Below, one piece after another: positions 54,401-63,061 of a DNA stretch of 64,000 nt. The DNA comes from Neolewinella xylanilytica (GTDB taxonomy: Bacteria > Bacteroidota > Bacteroidia > Chitinophagales > Saprospiraceae). Below the pieces are notes generated by a model, which was not told the origin of the DNA, did no database searches, and was given only the letters and a program-made list of their open reading frames with translations. Location: the NCBI RefSeq assembly GCF_002934605.1, contig NZ_PTJC01000005.1:186001-250000 (forward strand), given 5' to 3'. Position 1 is the stretch's first letter. Every line of letters begins with the position of its first letter. The translations under genes were made by a program, and so were the position numbers.

Positions 54401-56830
54401 CGTGTAGTAGACCTGCGTGGCGGGTACTTTAGTGGGGATGCCCCGCTTCCAGCTGACGCTGCCATCCCCCTCCGCCGTGGTCAGGTAGCGGAGCCGGTCC
54501 TTTTTCCAGAAGAGGGAATTCCGCAACTCGTAGTCGTCCACGGTCTCCTCGTGGTGTCCCGCGACGTAATAGATCACGGACATATCCTTTTCCGTAAACT
54601 TTTTGATCCCGCGCTCGACGCCCTCCCGGTAAGTCTGGAACGCTTCCAGCATTTCCGCGCCGATGGCGGGCATGCGACGGGCGTTGCGTGCGTCGCGGAG
54701 GGTTTCCCAGGCAGCCGGATCGATCATGCGGGCATCGTCGAGGGGAAGCAACTCGAAAATGCCGGGGAGCTGCCCGAGGCAGGTCAGCAACTCGCGCCTA
54801 TCGTGCTTGAAATCCAGCAGGGCCAGTTGCCGTACCGTGCGCGCGTGGCCCGTCAGCACCTGGGTGATGAGGTGGGAACCGCGCCAGGGCGTGCCCAAAA
54901 GCAGGACGCGGGCGGCGGGACGTTTCCGGAAGCGCACCCATTCCTCCCGGTAGTCGATCATCCACTGGCGTACGACCAGTCCGCCCATCGAGTGTGCGAC
55001 GATGCGCACGGGCTGATCGATCTCCGTGAGTGCCTGCATCAGCTCCGCGAATGCCCGGGCGGCTTCGGTGAGCGACTTCCGCCAGTCGTACGGGAAGACG
55101 CGCACGTCGTAGTTGCGCTGGTTCAGGTCGGTGACGAGAGCGCCGTAGGATCGCCGGATCAGGCTCTGAGCTTCGACCTCATCCGTAAGCTTAGCCAGTC
55201 GTTTGACGAATCCGCCCGCGTGAAGCGCGCGGAGGTCCATCCACTGCCGTTCGTTCTGGTGGTACAGATTGGACCCCATGATCCCCGGCAGGAGTACGAC
55301 GACGGGCCGCTTGCCGGATACCTCGATCGGCCGCAATTCGTCGAGTTGGATCATGCTCCACCCCTGCGGCGGCGCGACGGGTAGTTCGTCCCGCGGGATC
55401 AGCGCTACGCCGGCGGGGAGCAATTCCCCGGTCAGGATGGCCGTAATAATGGCCATGTGCACCTTGTTGTCGAAGTAGGAAAAGTGGTCCACCTCCGCAT
55501 TGGCGATGGTACACACCCGGTTGCTGGGCCGCCGGGCGATCCCCTCCGACATGCTCGCCGTATTCACCACGAAATCATTTTCCTGCCAGTAGTACAGGTT
55601 GCTCAAGACTACCTTCAGCGACTGCAATACGCCGCCGCCGGTGTCCGAATCCCCCAGAATGCTGACGAGCTCCGTTTTCAGCTCCCGCTCCGGGTTATTG
55701 TTCACCTTGATGAAGGCCAGGTCGGGCACCATGGCGTACAGGCCGGGAAAGGTGGCCGGGTCCTCCCGCTCCTCGATGACCTTGAGCAGAAACGACTTAA
55801 ACAGGGCATAGAAGGGCCCCAGGCGGTCCGCCCCGGCTTTGCCGATGAGGGTCAGCAAGGCGTTCAGGAAGTGGTCCAGCCGGTCGGCGAGCAGCGTGGT
55901 GCCCTGGGCCGGACAGGCCACGCGAACGATGCGGTGGATGAAGACGGCTTTTTGCTTTGCTACCGTAGCCAGTTCCCGCATTTCGTCGGGTATCGGCGTT
56001 TGGGTTTCCCCTTCGGTATAGTCTTTGGCGACCAATTCGATCTCGCTGGTACTGTATCCCTTCTCGTCGAGGCGGCTATCGCAGCGCGCCAGCACGTCAC
56101 CCACCAACCCGCCGCGGGAGTGGGTGATCAGGTCGAAGCTCGCGCCCTCCGGCAGTTCCGCCAGGAGGTCGAGGGCGTTCCGTACTGGGGAAGCGATCAG
56201 CGTCGGATGATTGAAGGCGTAGACCTGCCCATCGTAGTGCTGGTGGATCCGCTGCCAGTAGTCCGCATCGATGTTGCTAAAGCCACTCTCGAATTTGGAG
56301 GCCGTTCCGTGAATAAAAATGAGGGCCCGGGTAAAGGAGGCGCCCGCGGGCAGCCGTTGCAGGTTGCCGGAGGGGTCCACTTTCCAGAGCCCCTTTTTCT
56401 GGGTGTTCCGCTCGTCGATGCGCTGGGCCAGTTGCCGGGCGGTGACCTCCGCCCCCTCTTCCGCTGCCTTGCCGGTGATGATTTCGATGGCTTTGGCTTG
56501 GATGCGATCCACCAGCCCCCGCTGGCCCGATCGGTTCGACTCGATCGTGGTCGGCACGACGAAACCGGTTTGTCCGCTACGGGCCAGCTGTACTTCCTGG
56601 CCAAACACTTCTGGGAGGTCGTCGGCGTAGCCAAACCATTCCAGGTCGTCTTCGGTGATCAGGCCCACGATCTCGTCGGTTAGTTGCCGATCGTGCCGGG
56701 TGCCCACGCCCCGCGTGCGGGTCAGGTCGAAGCGCTCGCGAACCTCGAAGAGGTCGTTCGAACGGTCGGCTAAGGGGGTGGGCGTCGGGGCGCGGGTGCC
56801 GTGAATGTGAAGCGTAAAGGCTGGTGGCAT
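51431..56830 (-). CDS. Giant protein: two alpha/beta-hydrolases + CHAT protease
   Basis: A 1799-residue multidomain protein. Residues 165-470 are an alpha/beta-hydrolase (PGAP1/DUF7379-like) with LIFIHGTAS and nucleophile S238 in THSRGG. Residues 505-830 are an LCAT-like lipase/acyltransferase with LLPGIMGSNLY and nucleophile S614 in AHSMGG. Residues 890-1150 are a linker of unknown fold. Residues 1155-1440 are a CHAT caspase-like protease with catalytic H1318 in HIASHGE and C1357 or C1358 in VNCC. The last 330 residues are helical and TPR-like. No signal peptide or membrane helix, so it is cytoplasmic. Such CHAT proteins are effectors in several bacterial immune systems, but this architecture's role is unknown. 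No partner gene is adjacent. Confidence 0.87.
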   Translation of the reverse strand: MPPAFTLHIHGTRAPTPTPLADRSNDLFEVRERFDLTRTRGVGTRHDRQLTDEIVGLITEDDLEWFGYADDLPEVFGQEVQLARSGQTGFVVPTTIESNRSGQRGLVDRIQAKAIEIITGKAAEEGAEVTARQLAQRIDERNTQKKGLWKVDPSGNLQRLPAGASFTRALIFIHGTASKFESGFSNIDADYWQRIHQHYDGQVYAFNHPTLIASPVRNALDLLAELPEGASFDLITHSRGGLVGDVLARCDSRLDEKGYSTSEIELVAKDYTEGETQTPIPDEMRELATVAKQKAVFIHRIVRVACPAQGTTLLADRLDHFLNALLTLIGKAGADRLGPFYALFKSFLLKVIEEREDPATFPGLYAMVPDLAFIKVNNNPERELKTELVSILGDSDTGGGVLQSLKVVLSNLYYWQENDFVVNTASMSEGIARRPSNRVCTIANAEVDHFSYFDNKVHMAIITAILTGELLPAGVALIPRDELPVAPPQGWSMIQLDELRPIEVSGKRPVVVLLPGIMGSNLYHQNERQWMDLRALHAGGFVKRLAKLTDEVEAQSLIRRSYGALVTDLNQRNYDVRVFPYDWRKSLTEAARAFAELMQALTEIDQPVRIVAHSMGGLVVRQWMIDYREEWVRFRKRPAARVLLLGTPWRGSHLITQVLTGHARTVRQLALLDFKHDRRELLTCLGQLPGIFELLPLDDARMIDPAAWETLRDARNARRMPAIGAEMLEAFQTYREGVERGIKKFTEKDMSVIYYVAGHHEETVDDYELRNSLFWKKDRLRYLTTAEGDGSVSWKRGIPTKVPATQVYYTRTQHGELANDASLFPGLVDLLEKGDTTATGFSQSAPVGGLRSAGSPTETVRRGRVTQITDQSPLDNLFGLEPAAPGTVKGPAPIRVEVFNGDLKWARHPVLIGHFAQDGIVSAERALDGYLDDILSERHMMGFYPEQIGEQDVIIDYTRYPSGAIIVGLGDKEALTGYNLTRTVEKGILKYAVFNRDNQTDQKATNNSHGISTLFIGSNYGQLPLRESIRSILLGVMQANSVIESFDKPGKRLRPIEFIEFVDYYEDRVYECYKTLLEIEEGDSSLPINLNRKIQQGLGRQKRFLREDSRSWWQTFTSVVKRDRLPGDETKEGREYLDFTTYNRGSSVSTDDVRSNLELARYLAEELSTESTWNANDAKVIFELLVPNRYKDFIRNHRNIAWRMDEKSAAFPWEMFHDPLYDDKPTFTKSGLVRQLFSASAAIRPALVRQPTAMVIANPAFTRTDLPDLPAAATEGKLVGKQLQEAGFTTTLSIGEEPVPITKALFGNPYKIIHIASHGEFEPDQDRIGISIGGGQLLTPGTLRQFSAIPELVFVNCCFVGQIDAGLEAYRQGRHKLAANIGTQLIQLGVKAVVVAGWAVDDAAAKTFAEVFYAQMLKGRYFGEAVTRARADCYARHREVNTWGAYQCYGDQFYRCVTDGAGTGNGGTFTLEQEIILEFDNLISRSESLEVNGSIQRHIDILNDTAHVCIDRARKLGLASCAFQRRQALFYAYMADYPRAITAYRQLFGAGTGEFFLQDVFAFGNIRAKQLVIDRQRGAVSPEEGSKAIAEILQAFTTPEIVHSGPELVATVGSTYKRAALLADKAEARKYLKEGATCYLQAARERGTSERGSIYFATRFLTLATFANFDLQSPRIDIREEFGRDPAAYISGWLEQLKSLPEDRNSVYSQLAEIQLRLCTLVTGSVTGSLSVDARKHETQRLTERYQKQISECINVRELHGEIEHLEFLLGMCKLFRIPEQELPVYLQRILPNLSGVFR

Positions 56831-57130
56831 GGTCGAGTGTGTGTAGGTCAGGGGCGATCCTGCCCCCTACGGGAAGGAAAATAGGCGTTACACCGCACAT
56901 TTTTCCCGGCTCATCTCCCGGACTACCGGTGCCCCCCCTTCGGATCTACCCCGTTCATGCACCCGGTAATCAAAAGGTTACCGGTACCCGTCTGCCCGCT
57001 GCTCCCTGCCTGGGGTGACCTAACATGGTGGTTCCCTTGACCTCAGCTGCGCTCCGCCGCGAAACCGGTTTCCGGCGGGTACGGCATCGCGCCTACGTCG
57101 GGCGGGCACTTACCACTCCCTGATCCTACC
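56831..57130. other. Intergenic region between CHAT gene and PepSY gene
   Basis: Three hundred bases upstream of the CHAT gene and downstream of the PepSY gene. It is GC-rich with short palindromic words (GGTAACCGGTACC-like near 56970-56990) but shows no gene, RNA or clear terminator. It should contain the CHAT promoter. Confidence 0.5.
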
Positions 57131-58360
57131 TCAGACCCTGTACTCTTCCTTCGCCAGCTTATCCCTCTTGATCGGTTCTTCCTCAGCGTACGTCGTAGGG
57201 CGTACCGCTGCCGGCGGGCGCTTCTTCCCCTTTTTCCTGCGCCCGTACCACATCACGAAGCCAGTGACTGGCAGGGAGGCGATCACCAGGCTGGCCAGGA
57301 AGGCGATCACCTTCCCCGGGATACCGCCGATGGCCCCGATGTGGACGTCGTAGTTCAGCCGCATGACGAACTTGGCGAAGTCGGCATCGGCGTACTTCGC
57401 GTAAACCCCCGGAGAGGGAATCTCCTCCAGGGTGTACTGGTCGAAGTAGCGGTAATCGTTGCGGTAGAAGGTGCCTTCCCCCCGCTCGATCTCCACGTAG
57501 ACGCTGGAGGTTTCCGAGTAGGGGTAGTGAAGCTCGAAACTCCGGGCGTCGGGTTCTTCCCGCATCAGCCGGGGAACGAGCCGATCGTACGGAATGGCCG
57601 CATCATCCGCCGCGGCGGTGCGGCCGGCACTTACGTTCTCGGGAATCACGAAGCTGGGGTCGCCGCTGCCGCCCAGTACCTTATACGTCGCGTAATAGAA
57701 CCACGGCAGCCCGATCACCGAGCCGGTGAAGGCGAAGAGAAAGGCGAAGACGTAAATGTAGACGCCGACGATGCTGTGGAGATCGAAGTTTTTGCGCCGC
57801 CAGCCGGTGGTGGGCTTCCAGCGGAAAGACAGGTTCTTACGGAGTCGCTTCACCCGCCCCGGCAGCCAGATGAGGAGGCCCGACACGATAATGAACAGGA
57901 AGACGAGGATGCCGTACTTCACGATCATGCTGCCCACGTCCATCGGTAGCCACAGGTACATATGCCCCAGCAGCGCCCAGGCGAAAAAGCCGGAAAGGTG
58001 GTCCTTGGTATGTAGGATCTCGCCAGTGGTCGGATGGAGGAACACGCTCTGGTAAAATCGCGGCTCTACCTGGTAGAAGATCACCTCCACCGGCGCCGTG
58101 GTGCCTTCGAAGAGGGTGCCGTGGATGGCGTGCTCCGGAAAAACGGCCTGTCCCAATTCGCGGGCGCGGGAAGCGGACAGCAACTCGGCTTCCGCCGCCG
58201 GCTCGAAGACGAACTCCGGCTCGTACAGCGGCTCGATCTCTTCCTTAAACACCCAGGCGGCACCCGTCAGACTGACCAGCAGCACGATGATTCCGGTGGC
58301 CAGTCCGAGGTACTTGTGGACGGCGAGAAGGAGGCGGAAGCGTTTGCTGGTGCGTTTCAT
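57131..58360 (-). CDS. PepSY-associated membrane protein (iron-uptake linked)
   Basis: A 409-residue inner-membrane protein of the PepSY_TM family, which often accompanies siderophore receptors and may reduce ferric siderophores. Four main hydrophobic helices are at about 12-35, 135-160, 185-215 and 345-370, with conserved histidines in AVHKYLGLATG, ALLGHMYLWLP and FDLHSIVGVYIYVFAF that could bind haem. It follows the TonB receptor gene, with a tandem-repeat gap between. ATG 58360 is chosen; it is immediately preceded on this strand by nine Cs, a slippage-prone tract. Confidence 0.9.
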   Translation of the reverse strand: MKRTSKRFRLLLAVHKYLGLATGIIVLLVSLTGAAWVFKEEIEPLYEPEFVFEPAAEAELLSASRARELGQAVFPEHAIHGTLFEGTTAPVEVIFYQVEPRFYQSVFLHPTTGEILHTKDHLSGFFAWALLGHMYLWLPMDVGSMIVKYGILVFLFIIVSGLLIWLPGRVKRLRKNLSFRWKPTTGWRRKNFDLHSIVGVYIYVFAFLFAFTGSVIGLPWFYYATYKVLGGSGDPSFVIPENVSAGRTAAADDAAIPYDRLVPRLMREEPDARSFELHYPYSETSSVYVEIERGEGTFYRNDYRYFDQYTLEEIPSPGVYAKYADADFAKFVMRLNYDVHIGAIGGIPGKVIAFLASLVIASLPVTGFVMWYGRRKKGKKRPPAAVRPTTYAEEEPIKRDKLAKEEYRV

Positions 58361-58462
58361 GGGGGGGGGCGGTTGTCGGGTGTCGGGTTGTCGGGTTGTC
58401 GGGTTGTCGGTTGTCGGGTTGTCGGGTTGTCGGGTTGTCGGTTGTCGGGGTGTCGGGTGTCG
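58361..58462 (-). repeat. Poly-C tract plus heptamer/octamer tandem repeats
   Basis: Between the TonB receptor and the PepSY gene, the minus strand carries about a dozen head-to-tail copies of CCGACAAC or CCGACACC, then C9 (58361-58369) directly in front of the PepSY ATG. Both kinds of tract change length by slippage. The repeat also reads as an open frame, in phase with neither gene's conserved part, so any effect would be on transcription or translation initiation rather than on a protein repeat. Confidence 0.85.
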
Positions 58463-58463
58463 G

Positions 58464-60794
58464 TTAGCGGAAGCGGTAGGTGACCGCCAGGCGGCCGTTG
58501 ATGCCGGGCTCAGACTGCCAGTAAAGGTAGCTGCCGTAGTTGGCACCGGAGTAGAGGTACTCGTCGAGGAGGTTGTTAACGTTGAGTTGGACACGGAAGC
58601 GGTCGTTTTTCCAGAACAGGCCACCGTCGACGCGGAAGTAGTCGGGGAGATCGGTCTCGTTGTCGGCTCCCCACGTCCAGGTGGAGCGGTCGATCTGGTA
58701 CTGATATCCCAGGGAGGCGCCGAAGCCGCTCAGCGCCGAGGTGGCCGGAAAGCCGTAGGTAAGCCAGCCGTTGTTCACGTGGCGGGCGTGGCCGGCTACG
58801 CGGCTGCCCACGCGGGCGGGGTCGGTGTCTTCAGTAACCGTTACGTCGGTGTTGGCGTAGTTGAGAATCAGGTTCAGACCGGGGTAGAGCTCGCCCTGGA
58901 GGTCGAATTCAAATCCCTGCGACCGAATTTCGCCGAGCTGGATGGAGAACATGGTATTCTCGGGGTCGGTGACCAGCACGTTGTTTTTCGTAATGCGGTA
59001 CGCCCCCAGGGTGGCGCGCACCCGGTCGTCGAAGAAGGATTTCTTGATGCCGCCTTCCACGTCCCGCGCCCGGACCGGGTCGAAGGGTTCCGCGTCGGCG
59101 CTGACGCCGTTGTTCGGCAGGAAGGATTCGTCGTAAAGGGCGTACACGGCCAGGTCGGGCAGCACGTCGAAGCTGATGCCCACCCGGGGGGTAAAGGTGT
59201 TGTCCGGCTCATCCTTGCCGACGGTTTCCAGATTCGTATACCGACCCGCCAGGGTGACGCGCAGCCGATCTTCGAAGAAGCCGAGCTCGTCCTGAAGGTA
59301 AAAAGCCGTGGAGCGGAATCCGTTGTAGGGATCCGGATAGCGGTCGCGAAGCTCCTGGGAGCGGTCGAAGGTGAGCTCGCCGAAGTTGCCGTACTCCGGG
59401 TTGTAGATATTGAAGGGAGTGGTTTCCGCCTGAGAGCTGTAGAAGTCGGCGTAGTATTCCTTGTCCGTATAGTCGATACCGGCGAGAATGGTGTGGCTCA
59501 CCTTCCCGGTGCGTGCCTCGCCGTTCACGAAGGCCTGTCCGTAGGTGCCCAGAGAGAGCGCGTCCCACATGCTGACCGAGCGGTAAGCGTCACCGTCGTC
59601 TTCCAGGGTGGAGATCCAGGCGGAATAGCCTTCCTGCTCGTAGTTGAGCCGGGCGATCTGTACGGTGCCCTGCCACTTGGTGGAGAAGCGGTGGTTTAGG
59701 TTGAGCAGCCCCATGGTTTCCACGATGTCGGTGGCCGGGTAATCGGGGTCGACGAAGTTGAAGTCACGATCAAGGCTGCCGTAGCCCGCCGAGACGGGGG
59801 CGAAGATGTAGGCCGAACCGAGGAAACTCTCGGCCTGCTGGTGGGTCAGTTCGGCGGTGAGGGTGGTCCGGTCGGAAAAGCGATAGGCGAGGGCCGGCGC
59901 AATGGCCCAGCGCTGGGCATCCTCGTTGCCACGGTGGCTGTCGGAGGTCTGGTACATGCCGTTGAGGCGGTAGCGCAATTTGCCGTTTTCGGTCACCTTG
60001 CCGCCGAGATCGAGGGCGCCCCGGTAGAAGTCGAAGCTACCGGCCATGACCGTTACCTCGCCGATGGATTGCTCGGTCGGTTTTTTTGTCACGACGTTGT
60101 AGAGTCCCCCCGGCTCCCCGGCCGAGAGCATAAAACCGGCCGGCCCCTTTACGAACTCGATGCGGTCCACCAGGCTCATGTCTTCGGATAACGGCCCCCA
60201 GCTGTCGCTGACGTTAAAGCCGTTGCGGAAGGCCGGGATCCGGAAGCCGCGCATGTTGAGCCGGGCGAAGTTGCCCCAGTGCTCGAGCATGGTGACGCCG
60301 CTTACGTTGCGCGATAGCCCCTGCATGATGTTGGTGATCTGCTGGTCGCGTACCAGCTCCTGGCTGATGACCTGGATGTTCTGCGGCAGCTCGGCGATGG
60401 GGGTCTGCAGCCGCAGGGAGGGCGAGATGTTGGATTGTGCGTAATTGTCCCGGCCGCCACGTACTACGATCTCCGATAGCTGCGCCTCCTGGAAACGAAG
60501 CCGTACCGGGGCGATCTCCAGCGTCCGGTCGGCAACCACCGTGACTTCCCGACGGTCGTTCGACAGGCCGATACCGGAGAAGAGCAAAACATAGTCACCG
60601 GCGGGCACCCGCTCCAGGCGGTACACTCCCGCCACATCCGTTTCCACTCCGCGGGTGGTTCCCTCCAGGCTCACGTTTACAAATTGTAGCGGCTCCCCTT
60701 TCCGGTTTTCCACGGATCCCGTAATGGTGCCAACCTGTGCGGTAAGTCCCGCGCCAGCCAATAGCACCAGCAACAGGGGTAGAATTGTTTTCAT
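58464..60794 (-). CDS. TonB-dependent siderophore receptor
   Basis: A 776-residue outer-membrane receptor for ferric siderophores. In order: signal peptide (LPLLLVLLAGAGLTAQ), a carboxypeptidase-D-like regulatory domain (GSVENRKGEPLQFVNVSLEG, about 24-100) common in Bacteroidota, a plug (about 125-235; PQNIQVISQELVRDQQITNI and VDRIEFVKGPAGFM), and a 22-strand barrel ending in GINGRLAVTYRFR with aromatic C-terminus. The perfect palindrome at 60811-60823 just before the ATG is probably an iron-responsive operator. The PepSY gene downstream is its likely partner in iron release. Confidence 0.95.
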   Translation of the reverse strand: MKTILPLLLVLLAGAGLTAQVGTITGSVENRKGEPLQFVNVSLEGTTRGVETDVAGVYRLERVPAGDYVLLFSGIGLSNDRREVTVVADRTLEIAPVRLRFQEAQLSEIVVRGGRDNYAQSNISPSLRLQTPIAELPQNIQVISQELVRDQQITNIMQGLSRNVSGVTMLEHWGNFARLNMRGFRIPAFRNGFNVSDSWGPLSEDMSLVDRIEFVKGPAGFMLSAGEPGGLYNVVTKKPTEQSIGEVTVMAGSFDFYRGALDLGGKVTENGKLRYRLNGMYQTSDSHRGNEDAQRWAIAPALAYRFSDRTTLTAELTHQQAESFLGSAYIFAPVSAGYGSLDRDFNFVDPDYPATDIVETMGLLNLNHRFSTKWQGTVQIARLNYEQEGYSAWISTLEDDGDAYRSVSMWDALSLGTYGQAFVNGEARTGKVSHTILAGIDYTDKEYYADFYSSQAETTPFNIYNPEYGNFGELTFDRSQELRDRYPDPYNGFRSTAFYLQDELGFFEDRLRVTLAGRYTNLETVGKDEPDNTFTPRVGISFDVLPDLAVYALYDESFLPNNGVSADAEPFDPVRARDVEGGIKKSFFDDRVRATLGAYRITKNNVLVTDPENTMFSIQLGEIRSQGFEFDLQGELYPGLNLILNYANTDVTVTEDTDPARVGSRVAGHARHVNNGWLTYGFPATSALSGFGASLGYQYQIDRSTWTWGADNETDLPDYFRVDGGLFWKNDRFRVQLNVNNLLDEYLYSGANYGSYLYWQSEPGINGRLAVTYRFR

Positions 60795-60810
60795 GGTCTT
60801 TTGCTTTATC

Positions 60811-60823
60811 TAGACTAAGTCTA
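60811..60823 (-). promoter_or_regulatory. Perfect palindromic operator (Fur-box-like) before TonB receptor
   Basis: TAGACTAAGTCTA, a perfect 6-1-6 palindrome in locally A/T-rich DNA, lies 17 bases before the receptor start codon. The position and the receptor's role suggest that an iron-responsive repressor binds here. It does not equal the classical E. coli Fur box, so the repressor may be a Bacteroidota Fur or an unrelated one. Confidence 0.55.
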
Positions 60824-61117
60824 ATTACAAGCAAAGGTATTGATCAGCTTGGAAACGACAAATACTACTCCGGTAAATTTTGTTGCAGGGGATCATTGGT
60901 AATGCTGGAAGCGACTTGTCGTCCTCCTCAGCTTCGCCCATCTTTCCCGGTTAGCAAAAAGCCGAGCGATCACCTGGCTACGCTTCCTGGGGGTTGTGTT
61001 CGTCTTCGCTAGCCTGATCCTGCGCAGTACGAAGCGTTGAGGGCGTTGAAAAAAGCCGTGGCGGCCGCGCCCTCTGATTCGGGGTTTCCGTGCCCCCCGT
61101 CCGCAGCGGATGGTACG
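60824..61117. other. Intergenic region upstream of TonB receptor
   Basis: About 290 bases containing the receptor promoter (its A/T-rich first part) and, farther on, GC-rich sequence downstream of the methyltransferase gene. No gene or RNA was recognised. Confidence 0.5.
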
Positions 61118-61699
61118 CTAATCTTTGGTGCAGCTGTAGTAGTGGTTCTCCCCTTCGTCCTCGAATTCCCCGGTCAGGGTCAGTCCGGCGTCCGCTAGCA
61201 AGGATCGGTAGGTTTCCGCGCCCAAAGACAGGGATAGCCGGCCGGTCATGGCGTCTTCCCACTGTACTTCCTGGTACGGAGCCGTAAAGAGGAACCGTCC
61301 CCCGGGCCGCAAGGCTTCCCCGACCCGGCGAATGACGATGGTTTGCGCCCGCTTCGGTAGTAAGAACAGCAGCCCCCAGGCGAGCACGGCGTCGAACGAG
61401 CGATCGAAGAAGGGGGAATCCTCCACCGCCTCACAGGCGACCGGGACCGCTGGAAAGTTCGCCCGGAACTCCGCTACCAGGGAAGGCGAGGCGTCAATGC
61501 CGAATACCTCCAGGCCGGTATGTATGAGCACGCCGGTGATGGGGATTCCCGGGCCGCAGCCCAGGTCCAGCACGGATCCCCCCGGCGGCAAGCCGCGAGC
61601 CCAGCTATATACGGCCGAAGAACCGGTAGCGTTGGCTCCCGTGGCGCGGTAGGCGATAAAGTCGCTTGCAATGCGCTCGTACCCGTTTGACTTGTCCAT
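61118..61699 (-). CDS. SAM-dependent methyltransferase, class I
   Basis: A 193-residue Rossmann methyltransferase. Motif I is VLDLGCGPGIPITGVLI (SAM-binding), followed by the acidic residue in FGIDASPSLV; the post-motif FDAVLAWGLLFLLP and LRPGGRFLFTAPYQE fit the methyltransferase-11/25 type. The substrate is unknown. ATG 61699 begins the typical MDKSNGYERIASDFI opening. It lies 60 bases upstream of the end of nhaD, in the same direction. Confidence 0.88.
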   Translation of the reverse strand: MDKSNGYERIASDFIAYRATGANATGSSAVYSWARGLPPGGSVLDLGCGPGIPITGVLIHTGLEVFGIDASPSLVAEFRANFPAVPVACEAVEDSPFFDRSFDAVLAWGLLFLLPKRAQTIVIRRVGEALRPGGRFLFTAPYQEVQWEDAMTGRLSLSLGAETYRSLLADAGLTLTGEFEDEGENHYYSCTKD

Positions 61700-61759
61700 G
61701 GTGCAAGCTACGATCGCCACCCCGGCCCCCCGTTTCCCGCGCCCCGGCGCCCCCTCTGC

Positions 61760-63061
61760 CTAGACGAGTCCGTTCAGCAGGTAGTAGACGGCCACCCCCG
61801 AGAAGTAGCCGGCCAAGGCCAGTCCCGTGATCCGCTTCAGGTACCAAAGGAAGTCGATGCGCAGAATGCCCATCATCGCCACCCCGGCGGCCGATCCGAT
61901 GATGAGGGCACTGCCGCCGGTGCCGGCGCAGTAGGCCAGCAGCTCCCAGAAATCGCTGTCGGGAGGGAAGGTGTCCAGCGTATACATACCCATCGCGCCG
62001 GCAACCAGCGGGACGTTGTCAACGATGGCGGAAACTAGGCCGATGACGATGTTGATGAGGTAAACGCTACCGAAGCTTTCGTCCAGCACGGTGGCGAAAC
62101 GGCTCAGCAGCCCGGTCGTCTGCAAACTGGCCACGGCCAGCAGGATGCCCAGGAAAAAAAGGATACTCGGCGTATCGATCCGTCGGATTACGTGGGCTAC
62201 CGAGAGCGAATGCCGCTCGTCATCGGGCTTATGGCGGTGCAAAATTTCCGTTACTACCCAGAGCGTCCCGAGGCTGAGGAGCATGCCCATGAAGGGAGGG
62301 AGGTGGGTGAGGTTCTTGAACACGGGCACGAAGAGGAGCGCCGCGATGCCAAGCCAGAGTATGAGCGATGACTCCCGGCGAGGCACCTCCACGCCGTGGC
62401 CGTGGTCGGCCGTATCGGAGGGTGCCTCGATCGTACCCCGCTTCGTGAAGGAAACGATCGCCAAGGGCACCAGCAGACAAACCAGGCTGGGCAGCAGCAG
62501 CGACAGCACGATGTTGACCGCCGTGACCTGTCCGCCGATCCAGAGCATAATGGTGGTCACGTCCCCGATGGGCGACCAGGCCCCGCCGGCATTTGCCGCC
62601 ACGACCACGATGCCGCCGAAGAACCACAGATCCTCCCGGTCGCCGATGAGCTTGCGCAGCAGGGTGGCCATGACGATCGTGGTGGTCAGGTTGTCCAGTA
62701 CGGAAGAGAGGAAAAAGGTGACGAAGCCGAGGATCCAGAGCAGCTTGACGCGGTTGTTCGTCCGGATGCGGGAGGTAATGATCTCGAAGCCGCCGTGGGT
62801 ATCGATCAGCTCCACGATCGTCATGGCGGCCAGCAGGAAAAAGAGAATTTCGGCGATCTCGCCAACGTGCTCGAGGATGCTTTCCTCAATGAAGCCCTCT
62901 TCCGGCCCACCGGGAAAGAACGTTTGCTGCCCGATTACGAGGACCGTCCAGCATACGACCCCCGTCAGGATCGCCGTGGCCGCCTTATCGATTTTGATGG
63001 TGTGCTCCAGAGCGATGCACGCATAGCCAAGGACGAAGGCGAGTAAGAGTAGGGTATACAT
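61760..63061 (-). CDS. nhaD: Na+/H+ antiporter NhaD
   Basis: A 433-residue inner-membrane antiporter of the NhaD/ion-transporter superfamily, which keeps internal sodium and pH in range, as expected for a marine bacterium. Eleven to twelve hydrophobic helices are seen. Family motifs are SSVLDNLTTTIVMATLL, GGIVVVAANAGGAWSPIGDV and the later SAIVDNVPLVAGAMGMY; the DN pairs in these are the ion-binding sites. ATG 63061 was chosen because it begins the first helix (YTLLLLAFVLGYA); longer frames add residues before it. Transcription is from the 63.1-63.5 kb region. Confidence 0.93.
   Translation of the reverse strand: MYTLLLLAFVLGYACIALEHTIKIDKAATAILTGVVCWTVLVIGQQTFFPGGPEEGFIEESILEHVGEIAEILFFLLAAMTIVELIDTHGGFEIITSRIRTNNRVKLLWILGFVTFFLSSVLDNLTTTIVMATLLRKLIGDREDLWFFGGIVVVAANAGGAWSPIGDVTTIMLWIGGQVTAVNIVLSLLLPSLVCLLVPLAIVSFTKRGTIEAPSDTADHGHGVEVPRRESSLILWLGIAALLFVPVFKNLTHLPPFMGMLLSLGTLWVVTEILHRHKPDDERHSLSVAHVIRRIDTPSILFFLGILLAVASLQTTGLLSRFATVLDESFGSVYLINIVIGLVSAIVDNVPLVAGAMGMYTLDTFPPDSDFWELLAYCAGTGGSALIIGSAAGVAMMGILRIDFLWYLKRITGLALAGYFSGVAVYYLLNGLV

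Noticed and set aside
53804-55384. Open frame of 526 codons antisense to the CHAT gene (and others at 2722-3873, 35515-37200, 58098-59699)
   Set aside because: All lie fully opposite well-recognised genes, with low-complexity composition and no motifs.
58361-58462. Possible CRISPR-like or protein-coding repeat
   Set aside because: Units are 7-8 bases with no spacers, and no cas genes exist in the window.
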